Origin: Burkholderiales bacterium
GTDB taxonomy: Bacteria; Pseudomonadota; Gammaproteobacteria; Burkholderiales; Burkholderiaceae_C
Direction of reading: 5' to 3'
Length of the DNA: 64,000 bases
Assembly (NCBI GenBank): GCA_016702555.1
Contig: JADJDV010000007.1
Span: forward strand, 372,001 to 436,000
A model generated the notes under the pieces. That model was not told where the DNA came from. It saw only the letters and a list, made by a program, of their open reading frames with translations, and searched no databases. Both the position numbers and the translations under genes were made by a program. Each line of letters begins with the position of its first letter. Position 1 is the first letter of the stretch. Positions 45,126 to 53,085 of the stretch are shown here, piece by piece.

Positions 45126-46799
45126 TCAGCCAAGCAATGCGGCTTGCATCCGGACCCGCGATGCATGGCTGCCACACACCAAGACCTTATCCCCTGTCGA
45201 TAGGGCTACGTCGTCTCCCGGCAAAAGTATTTTCTGGCGGCCTTTGGGAGATTCTCTCAGCAGGAACAATGGCACGGCACGAATCCGTTCATCGTTTGAA
45301 TCGGCATTCGTCAGCAATCGGCCTACCGACAAAGCATGGCCGGCGCGAAGCGCTTGAAACAGCTGCGGGGTGCTTGCGGCATCCACCTTCACGGTCCAGG
45401 ACTCCAGCACGTTTTCTCCGACCGTGGTTCTCAATCGGTCCAGCAAGTCGGTGGCCCACGCTTCGGACTCATCTTGAGCGCGGCGCAGAAACATGGACAA
45501 CAGGGGCGCCCGCAGCTGACGGAGCACCTCGGCGGCAATCACATACCCTGACAAGACCACCAAGTCCGCGCCAGACGCTTTGAACACGTTGGCATTGCGC
45601 CGCTGCTCCTGCCTGGCCACGACGAACAAGCGCTTGCGATGTGGACTTGCCGCGAGCACGATCGCAAGGTTGTCGATGTCGACCTTGGTGCCTGCCACCA
45701 GAGCCCCCACGTCCTCTTGAATGGCCTCTTTCAGCACCGAGGGATCGGTGGGTGCGCCTGCGATGTCGCGGTGTTCTTCCCCTTCCCACGACTGTGGCGG
45801 CGGGCTTTTGTCCACCAGCGTGGTTGCAATGCCCTCAGCGTCCAATTGGCGACGCAGCGCGCGTGTGAACAGATCGTGCCCGCACAGCACCCATCGGTTG
45901 CGCGGCAACTGCGGCACCTTCGTCATCGCGGTTCCCGACTGTGTCGTCAGCGCTTCGTAGATCACGTGCAGGCTTGGCGTGCGCAATGAAATGCCGATTC
46001 GCTCTGCGAAGGTGTCAAAGGGGTTGATGATGTGATCCACGCCGGCCACCGCCATATGCTGATGCCAGCCGTGATCGCGGGCCGCGCACAGCACCGGAAC
46101 ACCCGGATTCAGCAGGCGTGCAGTCAAGCCGATCTTCGTGTTGACCTGATCGCTGCCGGTCAGCGCCAGAATGCCCGAGCAAAAAGGGTCGCAAAGACCG
46201 GCTATCTCCAGGATGCGCGGGTCACTCGCATCACCCGTTAACGCAGGCACCGGCACCGTGTGCTCATCCACATCGACGCGGTCGACCTTGGTTTGGTCGA
46301 TGTCCACCACAACAATGCGCGAACCGCTCTCGGTCAACTCGCGGCAAACACGATAGCCGGCGTCGTCGTACCCGCACAGAATGATGAATGGCTCTTTCAA
46401 CCGCTTGACACCCATTTCCGCGCTCTTCTCATGAAGGATGCGGCGAAACAAGGGGTCTTGAAGGACCGAAAACAATGCGCCGATGCCATACAGCCAGGCA
46501 ACGACCGTTCCATAGATCGACGCGGTCGCCCAAAGCCGCTGCGCTTCGGAAAACGGGTAAGGAATCTCGCCCAGGCCAATCGTTGTGCCGAGAAAGCTGA
46601 CGAAGTAGAACGCTTGCAGAAAGCTCATGCGCCACGTCCGGCCCTCTGGATCGACGCCTGGCACCAGCGTGAAACCAAGCACGGAAACGGCGTACACCCA
46701 GATCAAGACCAGCAAAGGCTGGCGCAGCCGTCGAAGCAATACGAAGAAGGCGTGGCCGCCAACGTCCTTGGCCGACCTCTTGAACTGCGGATCGATCAC
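45126..46799 (-). CDS. TrkA-N domain ion-channel-like protein with atypical filter
   Basis: A 557-residue protein. Two N-terminal helices (about 28-48 and 88-108) flank a pore loop with TIGLGE (73-78) in place of the usual TVGYGD. Two RCK/TrkA-N NAD-binding domains follow: IILCGYDDAGYRVCRELTESG near 138 and WVLCGHDLFTRALRRQL near 305, each with TrkA-C-like material after it. It is likely a K+-related channel or ligand-gated regulator; the altered filter suggests changed ion selectivity. Eight bp downstream of the small membrane-protein gene. Confidence 0.85.
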   Translation of the reverse strand: MIDPQFKRSAKDVGGHAFFVLLRRLRQPLLVLIWVYAVSVLGFTLVPGVDPEGRTWRMSFLQAFYFVSFLGTTIGLGEIPYPFSEAQRLWATASIYGTVVAWLYGIGALFSVLQDPLFRRILHEKSAEMGVKRLKEPFIILCGYDDAGYRVCRELTESGSRIVVVDIDQTKVDRVDVDEHTVPVPALTGDASDPRILEIAGLCDPFCSGILALTGSDQVNTKIGLTARLLNPGVPVLCAARDHGWHQHMAVAGVDHIINPFDTFAERIGISLRTPSLHVIYEALTTQSGTAMTKVPQLPRNRWVLCGHDLFTRALRRQLDAEGIATTLVDKSPPPQSWEGEEHRDIAGAPTDPSVLKEAIQEDVGALVAGTKVDIDNLAIVLAASPHRKRLFVVARQEQRRNANVFKASGADLVVLSGYVIAAEVLRQLRAPLLSMFLRRAQDESEAWATDLLDRLRTTVGENVLESWTVKVDAASTPQLFQALRAGHALSVGRLLTNADSNDERIRAVPLFLLRESPKGRQKILLPGDDVALSTGDKVLVCGSHASRVRMQAALLG

Positions 46800-46807
46800 G
46801 CCGTGGC

Positions 46808-47188
46808 TTAACGTCGAAAGCTCGCTGTTTCAATGACCAGCAAGATCACCGAGACCACATTCGCGACCAATGCGCCAATCGCCAACGAAACGACGGTCAC
46901 CATCCCGTGCCCCGATGCCGCCGCAGCCTGGTCGCCAAAATAGCCCCACACGGCGGCCGCAGCGATGAGCTGCACATCGGCCACCAGGCTGGTGGCCAGC
47001 AGCGTCGAGCCCAAGGGGGTTCGATCGCCAAATTTCATCACCGTGGCGATGAGGCTCACGACCACGGCTGCAAACAGCTCGTATACGTTGTGGTGTTGAG
47101 GGTTTGAGATGTCGCCTACGCAAAAACCAACGTTCAACGTGAGCGCCAGAACGATAACGAAAGCAAACAGTACACGAGCTGCAGACAT
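46808..47188 (-). CDS. Small four-helix membrane protein (possibly DUF6394)
   Basis: A 126-residue protein with about four membrane helices (VLFAFVIVLALTLNVGFCVG, VYELFAAVVVSLIATVMKFG, LLATSLVADVQLIAAAAVWG, VVSLAIGALVANVVSVILLV). No catalytic motif. Homologues are often encoded beside TrkA-N channels and Kef-type antiporters (recalled, not checked), which fits its place as first gene of this leftward trio. Likely a subunit or partner of the channel. Confidence 0.7.
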   Translation of the reverse strand: MSAARVLFAFVIVLALTLNVGFCVGDISNPQHHNVYELFAAVVVSLIATVMKFGDRTPLGSTLLATSLVADVQLIAAAAVWGYFGDQAAAASGHGMVTVVSLAIGALVANVVSVILLVIETASFRR

Positions 47189-47377
47189 CTCTATAAATCA
47201 CTTTGAGGAGGATCGAAGGACGAGAACGCGGGCGAGGATTCAACTCGAAACAAGGCAGCGCGATGCAGTCTAACAGCGATGGTCGTGAGGCCATCGCAGC
47301 TATGAGTTGCTGCCCGAATGTTCAAAAACCAACGGGAATCAGAAAGGGTGCCGAGCAGTTGCGAATGAGTGGGAGTA

Positions 47378-47407
47378 AATTTTGCCAAGCGCCCGCTTGG
47401 CAAAATT
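47378..47407. promoter_or_regulatory. Perfect 13-bp-arm palindrome upstream of tetR
   Basis: AATTTTGCCAAGC and its exact complement, separated by GCCC, 26 bp before the tetR start. Probable autoregulatory operator of the TetR protein; no second copy was noticed between tetR and the SDR gene. Confidence 0.7.
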
Positions 47408-47433
47408 CCAATCCCTTGCTATGCTGCGCCCCC

Positions 47434-48084
47434 ATGCCCCCCGCCGCAGCCCTTTCCGCCAAGCCGTCGCCCGCGCGGCGTGGCCGTCCGCGCAAGACGG
47501 AGGGCGAGCGGGATGAGGGCAATCGGCGGCAGGCGCTGATTGCTGAGGCGGCGCGGCTGTTTCGCAGCAAGGGGTTTGACGGCACCAGCACGCGCGACAT
47601 TGCGGCGGCGGCGGGGATGCAGAGTGGCTCGCCGTTCTACTTTTTTCAGAGCAAGCAAGCGCTGCTGCATGCGGTGATGCAAGAGGGCATGGCGCGGGCC
47701 GAGGCCAGCCAGGCTGCCGCGCTTAAAAACCTGGGCGCGCGCGCGCCGGCGCAGGATCGGCTGCGCACGCTGGTGCGGCATCACTTTGAGGTGTTGCTGG
47801 GCGCGGGCAGTGACTTCATTCCGGTGATGCTGTTTGAGTGGCGCTCGCTCGATGCGGCGCAGCAGCAGGAAGTGCGCGCGCTCAAGGATGCGTATGAGGC
47901 CGCCTGGATGCCGGTGCTGCGCGCGCTGCATCGCGCTGGGCGGCTGAAGGCGCGGCCCGAGGTGGCGCGGCTGTTCATCTTTGGTGCGCTCAACTGGTCG
48001 GTGCAGTGGTTTTCAGACCGGGGCGCGCTGTCGTTGGACGACCTGACGGCGCAGGCGCTGGTGCTGTTCACGGGGGAAGCATGA
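47434..48084 (+). CDS. TetR-family transcriptional regulator
   Basis: A 216-residue regulator. After a Pro/Arg-rich N-terminus (ARRGRPRKTEGERDEG) comes the TetR HTH LFRSKGFDGTSTRDIAAAAGMQSGSPFYFFQSKQAL. The C-terminal ligand domain is helical (LLGAGSDFIPVMLFEWRSLDAAQQQ). ATG 47434 is chosen because it directly follows the palindrome and gives the usual family length. First gene of the acyl-CoA catabolic operon; the ligand is probably an acyl-CoA intermediate, by analogy with AtuR and similar repressors. Confidence 0.9.
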   Translation: MPPAAALSAKPSPARRGRPRKTEGERDEGNRRQALIAEAARLFRSKGFDGTSTRDIAAAAGMQSGSPFYFFQSKQALLHAVMQEGMARAEASQAAALKNLGARAPAQDRLRTLVRHHFEVLLGAGSDFIPVMLFEWRSLDAAQQQEVRALKDAYEAAWMPVLRALHRAGRLKARPEVARLFIFGALNWSVQWFSDRGALSLDDLTAQALVLFTGEA

Positions 48085-48166
48085 TGAGGATGGACGCCAT
48101 TCGGCCTGATGTCACCCGCTCGTCGCCTGGCGACGAGCGCGCAATTTCCTTTTGGCGGCAATCGTG

Positions 48167-49051
48167 ATGAGCTACCGATCCATCTTCGCGCCCGGCCTCT
48201 TCGCCGGCCAAGTGGTGGTGGTCACGGGCGGCGGCTCGGGCATCGGGCGCTGCACGGCGCACGAGCTGGCGGCGCTGGGCGCGCGCGTGGTGTTGATCGG
48301 CCGCAATGCCGACAAGCTGCGCGCGGTGCAGGATGAAATCACCGCCGATGGCGGCCAGGCCAGCCACGCGGTGTGCGACATCCGGCAGGAGGACGCGGTG
48401 CGGCAAACGGTGGCGGGCATCGTGGCGCAGCACGGCGCGATTGACGGTCTGGTGAACAACGCGGGTGGCCAGTACATCACGCCGGCCGAGAAGATCAGCG
48501 CCAAGGGCTGGCAGGCGGTGATCGACACCAACCTGACGGGCGGCTTCTTGATGGCGCGCGAGTGCTTCACGCAGTGCATGGCCGCGCGCGGCGGCTCAGT
48601 AGTGAACATGGTGGCCGATATGTGGGGCAGCATGCCGGGCATGGCGCACAGCGGCGCGGCGCGCGCGGGCATGGTGAGCCTGACTGAAAGCGCGGCGCTG
48701 GAATGGGCGCGCCACGGCGTGCGCGTGAACGCGGTGGCGCCGGGCTACATCGCCTCCAGCGGCATGGACCATTACCCGCCCGAGGCCGGCCCCATGCTGC
48801 GCGAGATGGCGCACACCGTGCCGGCGGGCCGCTTTGGCAACGAGGCCGAGGTGTCGGCCGCCATCGTCTATCTGCTCAGCCCGGCGGCCAGCTTTATCAG
48901 CGGCACGGTGCTGCGCGTGGACGGTGCCCGCCCACAGGTGCGCATGGGCTGGGGCGACGTGGCCGCGCCCGCCGATGTGCGCCAGCGCGCGGCGGTGCGG
49001 CCGTTCGACGGGTTTGCGCGGTATCAGACGCCGAAGGTGTTTCAGTCATGA
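48167..49051 (+). CDS. SDR oxidoreductase, PECR-like (trans-2-enoyl-CoA reductase type)
   Basis: A 294-residue short-chain dehydrogenase with VVVTGGGSGIGRCTAHEL (NADP motif) and VNNAGGQYITPAE. The usual YxxxK active site is absent; the segment reads MAHSGAARAGMVSL, as in peroxisomal trans-2-enoyl-CoA reductases, and the end (YLLSPAASFISGTVLRVDG) also matches that group. In the Pseudomonas atu cluster the SDR AtuB occupies the same position. Its TGA overlaps the ATG of the carboxylase beta gene. Acts on a CoA-bound substrate in the cytoplasm; exact step unassigned. Confidence 0.82.
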   Translation: MSYRSIFAPGLFAGQVVVVTGGGSGIGRCTAHELAALGARVVLIGRNADKLRAVQDEITADGGQASHAVCDIRQEDAVRQTVAGIVAQHGAIDGLVNNAGGQYITPAEKISAKGWQAVIDTNLTGGFLMARECFTQCMAARGGSVVNMVADMWGSMPGMAHSGAARAGMVSLTESAALEWARHGVRVNAVAPGYIASSGMDHYPPEAGPMLREMAHTVPAGRFGNEAEVSAAIVYLLSPAASFISGTVLRVDGARPQVRMGWGDVAAPADVRQRAAVRPFDGFARYQTPKVFQS

Positions 49052-50697
49052 GTGCATTTCAATCCAGCCTGAACGCGGCCAGCCCGCCCGCGCAGGCTCG
49101 GCGCACTGCCATGCTGGCGCGCATCGACGCCTGGCGCGCGCTGGAGCAACGTGCCGTAGATGCTTCTGCCAAGGCCAAGCCGCAGTTCGACAAGCGCGGC
49201 CAGTTGTTGCCGCGCGAGCGCGTGGCGCTGCTGCTGGATGCCGGCGCGCCGTGGCTGCCGCTGTGTTCGCTGGCGGGCTTCATGCAGGACACGAAAGACC
49301 CGGCCAAGTCGGTGCCGGGCGGCGGCATGATCGCCGGCATTGGCTTCATTGCCGACGTGCGTTGCATGGTGGTGGCCAGCGATTCGGGTATCGAGGCCGG
49401 CGCCATTCAGGCCATGGGCCTGGACAAGATGCTGCGCGTGCAGGAGATCGCGCTGCAGAACAAGCTGCCTTTCGTACATCTGGTCGAGAGTGCCGGCGCC
49501 AACCTGATGCGCTACCGCGTCGAAGGCTTTGTGCACGGCGGCAGCCTGTTTCGCAACCTGGCGCGCCTGTCGGCCGCGGGGCTGCCGGTCATCACGGTGC
49601 AGCACGGGTCGGGCACGGCGGGCGGGGCGTACATGCCGGGCCTGTCGGACATCGTGATCATGGTGCGCGGCCGTTCGCGCGCCTTTCTGGCCGGCCCGCC
49701 GCTGCTGCTGGCGGCCACGGGCGAGGTGGCGACGGAAGAAGAACTGGGCGGCGCCGAGATGCACACCAGCGTGTCGGGGCTGGGCGAATACCTGGCCGAG
49801 GACGACCGGCAGGCGTTGGGCATTGCCAGGCAGTTGCTGGCGCAACTGGGTTCAGCGTTGAGCGTTGAGCGTTCAGCGCATGACGCCGGACTTCACGCTC
49901 AACGCTCAACGCCGAACGCTCAACCGGAGTTCGACGCAGACGAACTCCTGGCCTTGATGCCTGCGCACCACCGCGAACCAGTGGACATGCGCGAGGTGAT
50001 GGCGCGCCTGGTTGACGGGTCTGAGCTGCTCGAATTCAAGGCGCTGTACGGCGGCGCCACCGTGTGCGCGCAGGCGCGCATCGGCGGCCACGCCGTGGGC
50101 CTGATCAGCAACAACGGCCCCATCGACGTGCCGGGCGCCAACAAGGCCACGCACTTCATCCAATGGATGTGTCAGCTGGGCCACCCCATCATTTATTTGC
50201 AGAACACCACCGGCTACATGGTGGGCAAGGACGCCGAGCAGGGCGGGATGATCAAGCACGGCAGCAAGATGATCCAGGCCGTGACCAACGCCACGGTGCC
50301 GCAAATCACCATCCAGTGCGGCGCCAGCTTTGGCGCGGGCAACTACGGCATGTGCGGGCGCGGGTTTGCACCGCGCTTTCTGTTCAGTTGGCCCGGCGCC
50401 AAGACGGCGGTGATGGGCGGTGAGCAGGCCGCGCGCACCATGCAGATCGTGACCGAGGCCGCGCTCGCGCGCAAAGGCATCGTGCCGGATGCTGAGCAAT
50501 CGCAAAAACAGTTCGACCAGATCGTCGCCATGTTCGAAGCGCAGGCCGATGCCTTCTACACCAGCGGCCTGCTGCTGGACGACGGCGTGATCGACCCGCG
50601 CGACACGCGGGCCGTGCTGGCGTTTTGCCTGGACACGATGGCCGAAGGCGCGGCGCGCGAGGTTCACCCGATGCAGTTCGGCGTGGCGCGGATGTGA
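49048..50697 (+). CDS. Acyl-CoA carboxylase beta subunit (geranyl/methylcrotonyl-CoA carboxylase type)
   Basis: A 549-residue carboxyltransferase transferring CO2 from carboxybiotin to an enoyl-CoA. N-domain motifs: VESAGANLMRYRVEGFVHGG, HGSGTAGGAYMPGLSDIV, LAGPPLLLAATGEVATEEELGG. C-domain: LISNNGPIDVPGANKATHFIQ, FLFSWPGAKTAVMGGEQAARTM. Residues about 269-292 (SALSVERSAHDAGLHAQRS) are a repeat-derived insertion between the two halves. It pairs with the biotin subunit at 53082. The geranyl-CoA type is favoured by gene order; methylcrotonyl-CoA carboxylase is the alternative. Confidence 0.88.
   Translation: MSAFQSSLNAASPPAQARRTAMLARIDAWRALEQRAVDASAKAKPQFDKRGQLLPRERVALLLDAGAPWLPLCSLAGFMQDTKDPAKSVPGGGMIAGIGFIADVRCMVVASDSGIEAGAIQAMGLDKMLRVQEIALQNKLPFVHLVESAGANLMRYRVEGFVHGGSLFRNLARLSAAGLPVITVQHGSGTAGGAYMPGLSDIVIMVRGRSRAFLAGPPLLLAATGEVATEEELGGAEMHTSVSGLGEYLAEDDRQALGIARQLLAQLGSALSVERSAHDAGLHAQRSTPNAQPEFDADELLALMPAHHREPVDMREVMARLVDGSELLEFKALYGGATVCAQARIGGHAVGLISNNGPIDVPGANKATHFIQWMCQLGHPIIYLQNTTGYMVGKDAEQGGMIKHGSKMIQAVTNATVPQITIQCGASFGAGNYGMCGRGFAPRFLFSWPGAKTAVMGGEQAARTMQIVTEAALARKGIVPDAEQSQKQFDQIVAMFEAQADAFYTSGLLLDDGVIDPRDTRAVLAFCLDTMAEGAAREVHPMQFGVARM
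49851..49924. repeat. Palindromic repeat inserted in frame in the carboxyltransferase gene
   Basis: Left arm AGCGTTGAGCGTTGAGCGTT and right arm with the complementary CGCTCAACGCTCAACG plus a further GAACGCTCAAC. Translates to the extra segment between the two carboxyltransferase halves. Confidence 0.75.
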
Positions 50698-50708
50698 AGA
50701 ACGAATAC

Positions 50709-50866
50709 CGGACGCGAAGGACGCAAAGATGACGCGAAGGACGCGAAAAATTCAAAAAAAGTTTTCGCAAGCGCGAGGGCACCGCGTACTCCAGCAGTCA
50801 TGCAAAGAATTTAAGTCTTCTTTCGCGTCCTTCGCGAATCCTTTGCGTCCTTCGCGTCCGGCTGTT
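50709..50866. repeat. Long imperfect inverted repeat, GGACGCGAAGGACGC type, copy 1
   Basis: Arms at about 50709-50750 and 50821-50866 (CCGGACGCGAAGGACGCAAAG versus its complement), enclosing about 70 bp without a gene. A diverged second copy is at 56319-56503. Both sit just before a catabolic gene and could fold into a long hairpin in the transcript. Confidence 0.8.
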
Positions 50867-50893
50867 GAATTTAGAGAGTTCTGAGGAGACAAC

Positions 50894-52063
50894 ATGCAAT
50901 TCACCCACGAACACGAACAAATCCGCGACACGCTCAAGCGCTACATCGACGAGCACATCAACCCGCACGTGGACGAATGGGAAGAGGCCGGCATCTTCCC
51001 CGCGCACCAGGTGTTCAAGGGGCTGGGCGATCTGGGCCTGCTGGGCCTGACCAAGCCCGAAGCCTATGGCGGCGCGGGGCTCGACTATTCCTACGGCATG
51101 GTCATGGCCGAGACGCTGGGCCACATCCGCTGCGGCGGCGTGCCGATGGCGATTGGCGTGCAGACGGACATGTGCACGCCCGCGCTGGCGCGCTTTGGCA
51201 GCGACGAGTTGCGCAAAGAATTTCTCACGCCCGCCATCGCGGGCGACATGGTGGGCTGCATTGGCGTCAGCGAGCCGGGCGCGGGCAGCGACGTGGCGGG
51301 CATCAAGTCGGTGGCGCGCAAGGATGGCGACGATTACGTCATCAGCGGGCAGAAGATGTGGATCACCAACAGCCTGCAGGCCGACTGGATGTGCATGCTG
51401 GTCAACACCAGCGACGGCCCCGCGCACAAGAACAAGAGCTTGATCATGGTGCCCATGCGTGATGGCCTCAATGGCAAGCTGACGAAGGGCATCGAGATCG
51501 CGCAGAAGATCCGCAAGATCGGCATGGATTCGTCCGACACGGGCCTGATCTACTTTGACGAAGTGCGCGTGCCGCAGCGCAACCTGATCGGGCAAGAGGG
51601 CGCGGGCTTCGTCTACCAGATGCAGCAGTTTCAGGAAGAGCGCCTGTGGGCCGCCGCCAGTGCGCTGGTCACGCTGACTGAGTGCGTGCGCGAAACCATT
51701 GAATGGGCCCAGCAGCGCAAGATGTTCGGCGCCACGCTGATCGACCAGCAGTGGGTGCAGTTCAAGCTGGCCGAGTTGCAGACCGAAGTGGAGGCGCTGC
51801 GCGCGCTGACCTGGCGCGCGGGCGAGTTGTACGTGGGTGGGCAAGACGTGCTGCAGCTCGCCAGCATGGCCAAGCTGAAGTCCGGGCGCCTGACGCGCGA
51901 GGTGGCCGACACCTGCCTGCAGTTCTGGGGTGGCATGGGCTACACGTGGGAGAACCGCATCTCGCGCCTGTACCGCGATGGGCGGCTGGGCTCCATCGGC
52001 GGTGGGGCCGATGAGGTAATGATGGGCATCCTGGCCAAGATCATGGGCATGGTGAAACGATGA
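50894..52063 (+). CDS. Acyl-CoA dehydrogenase (citronellyl-CoA dehydrogenase-like)
   Basis: A 389-residue FAD flavoenzyme introducing a trans-2 double bond into an acyl-CoA. ACAD motifs: CIGVSEPGAGSDVAGIKS, KMWITNSLQADWMCML, EERLWAAASALV, and FWGGMGYTWENRISRLYRD near the C-terminus. Fourth gene of the operon, in the position of AtuD. The catalytic base and the chain length cannot be settled by eye. ATG 50894 follows TCTGAGGAGACAAC. Confidence 0.88.
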   Translation: MQFTHEHEQIRDTLKRYIDEHINPHVDEWEEAGIFPAHQVFKGLGDLGLLGLTKPEAYGGAGLDYSYGMVMAETLGHIRCGGVPMAIGVQTDMCTPALARFGSDELRKEFLTPAIAGDMVGCIGVSEPGAGSDVAGIKSVARKDGDDYVISGQKMWITNSLQADWMCMLVNTSDGPAHKNKSLIMVPMRDGLNGKLTKGIEIAQKIRKIGMDSSDTGLIYFDEVRVPQRNLIGQEGAGFVYQMQQFQEERLWAAASALVTLTECVRETIEWAQQRKMFGATLIDQQWVQFKLAELQTEVEALRALTWRAGELYVGGQDVLQLASMAKLKSGRLTREVADTCLQFWGGMGYTWENRISRLYRDGRLGSIGGGADEVMMGILAKIMGMVKR

Positions 52064-52180
52064 GACACCCCCCTGAGGCGCTGACGCGCCTTCCCCCCTC
52101 TCCTGCGGGAGGGGGGACAACGCCAGTGCCCGGCGCAGGTCCGGGCACGGCGTTCGCTGGCATGGCCTGCTCCGCGGCCG
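52064..52180. repeat. Dispersed 3'-flanking repeat, copy 2
   Basis: Starts immediately after the acyl-CoA dehydrogenase stop with CACCCCCCTGAGGCGC and ends at TGCTCCGCGGCCG. Reverse complement of the elements at 6613-6715 and 63427-63527; same orientation relative to the gene it follows. A separate hairpin (CTCTCCC/GGGAGAG) follows at about 52193-52212. Confidence 0.8.
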
Positions 52181-52260
52181 TTGGACGTGTTTCTCCCTCT
52201 CCCGTTGGCGGGAGAGAGCCTGCCCCGGACGCGATCCGGGGGTTGGGGTGAGGGCAAGAT

Positions 52261-53085
52261 ATGACACAAGCGCTGCTGATCGACCGCCAGCCGCTGGGCA
52301 CCGGAGGGGTCGAGTTCTGGACCCTGAACTCGCCAGCCACGCGCAACGCGCTGACCGACGAGATGGTGTCGGCCCTGCGTGCGGCCTGCGAGCGTGCGAG
52401 GGGCGATGCAGCTTTGCGCGCCGTCGTGCTGTGCGGCGCGGGCGGGCACTTTTGCGCGGGCGGCAGCCTGGGCAGTTTTGCCAGCGCCATCGGGCGGCCG
52501 CATGGCGAGGGCATCGATCCGCTGATTGCCGTCAACCGGGAATATGGGCGCCTGTTGCAAGCGCTGTGCGACTTGCCGCAGGTGCTGATTGCGGCCGTGC
52601 AGGGCACGGCCATGGGCGGCGGCGTGGGGCTGGTGTGCTGCGCCGATCACGTGCTGGCGTCGCCGGATGCGCAGTTCGCCACGCCCGAGGTCACGTTGGG
52701 CATCGTGCCCGCTCAGATTGCGCCTTTTGTGGTGCGACGCTTGGGTGATGCGCGCGCGCGTGATTGGCTGCTGAGTGGTGCGCGCTGGAGCACGGCCGAG
52801 GCGTTGGCCGCCGGGCTGGTCAACGCAGTGGCAGATGGTGATTTTGAAGCCGCCTTGCTTCAACAATTGAAGCGCGCCGCGCAGATTGCACCCGGGGCAG
52901 TGGCCCAAACCAAGCAATTGTTGGCCGCCATTGCCGCCAACCAGCCCTTGGACGCCGTGCTCGACGAGGCTGCGCTGCGCTTTGCGCAGGCGCTGCGCGG
53001 GCCGGAGGCAGTGCAGGGGCTGAAAGCCTTTGCCGCCCGCCAGCCGGCGCCGTGGTCGCAATCGCCCGAAGGCATCACGCCATGA
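52261..53085 (+). CDS. Enoyl-CoA hydratase/isomerase family protein (AtuE/LiuC position)
   Basis: A 274-residue crotonase: oxyanion-hole motifs GGHFCAGGSLGSF and VQGTAMGGGVGLVCCADHVLA, then FATPEVTLGIVPAQIAPFVVRRLG. It lies between the acyl-CoA dehydrogenase and carboxylase alpha genes, the place of isohexenylglutaconyl-CoA hydratase (AtuE) or methylglutaconyl-CoA hydratase (LiuC). Its TGA overlaps the ATG of the next gene, indicating coupling. Confidence 0.86.
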   Translation: MTQALLIDRQPLGTGGVEFWTLNSPATRNALTDEMVSALRAACERARGDAALRAVVLCGAGGHFCAGGSLGSFASAIGRPHGEGIDPLIAVNREYGRLLQALCDLPQVLIAAVQGTAMGGGVGLVCCADHVLASPDAQFATPEVTLGIVPAQIAPFVVRRLGDARARDWLLSGARWSTAEALAAGLVNAVADGDFEAALLQQLKRAAQIAPGAVAQTKQLLAAIAANQPLDAVLDEAALRFAQALRGPEAVQGLKAFAARQPAPWSQSPEGITP

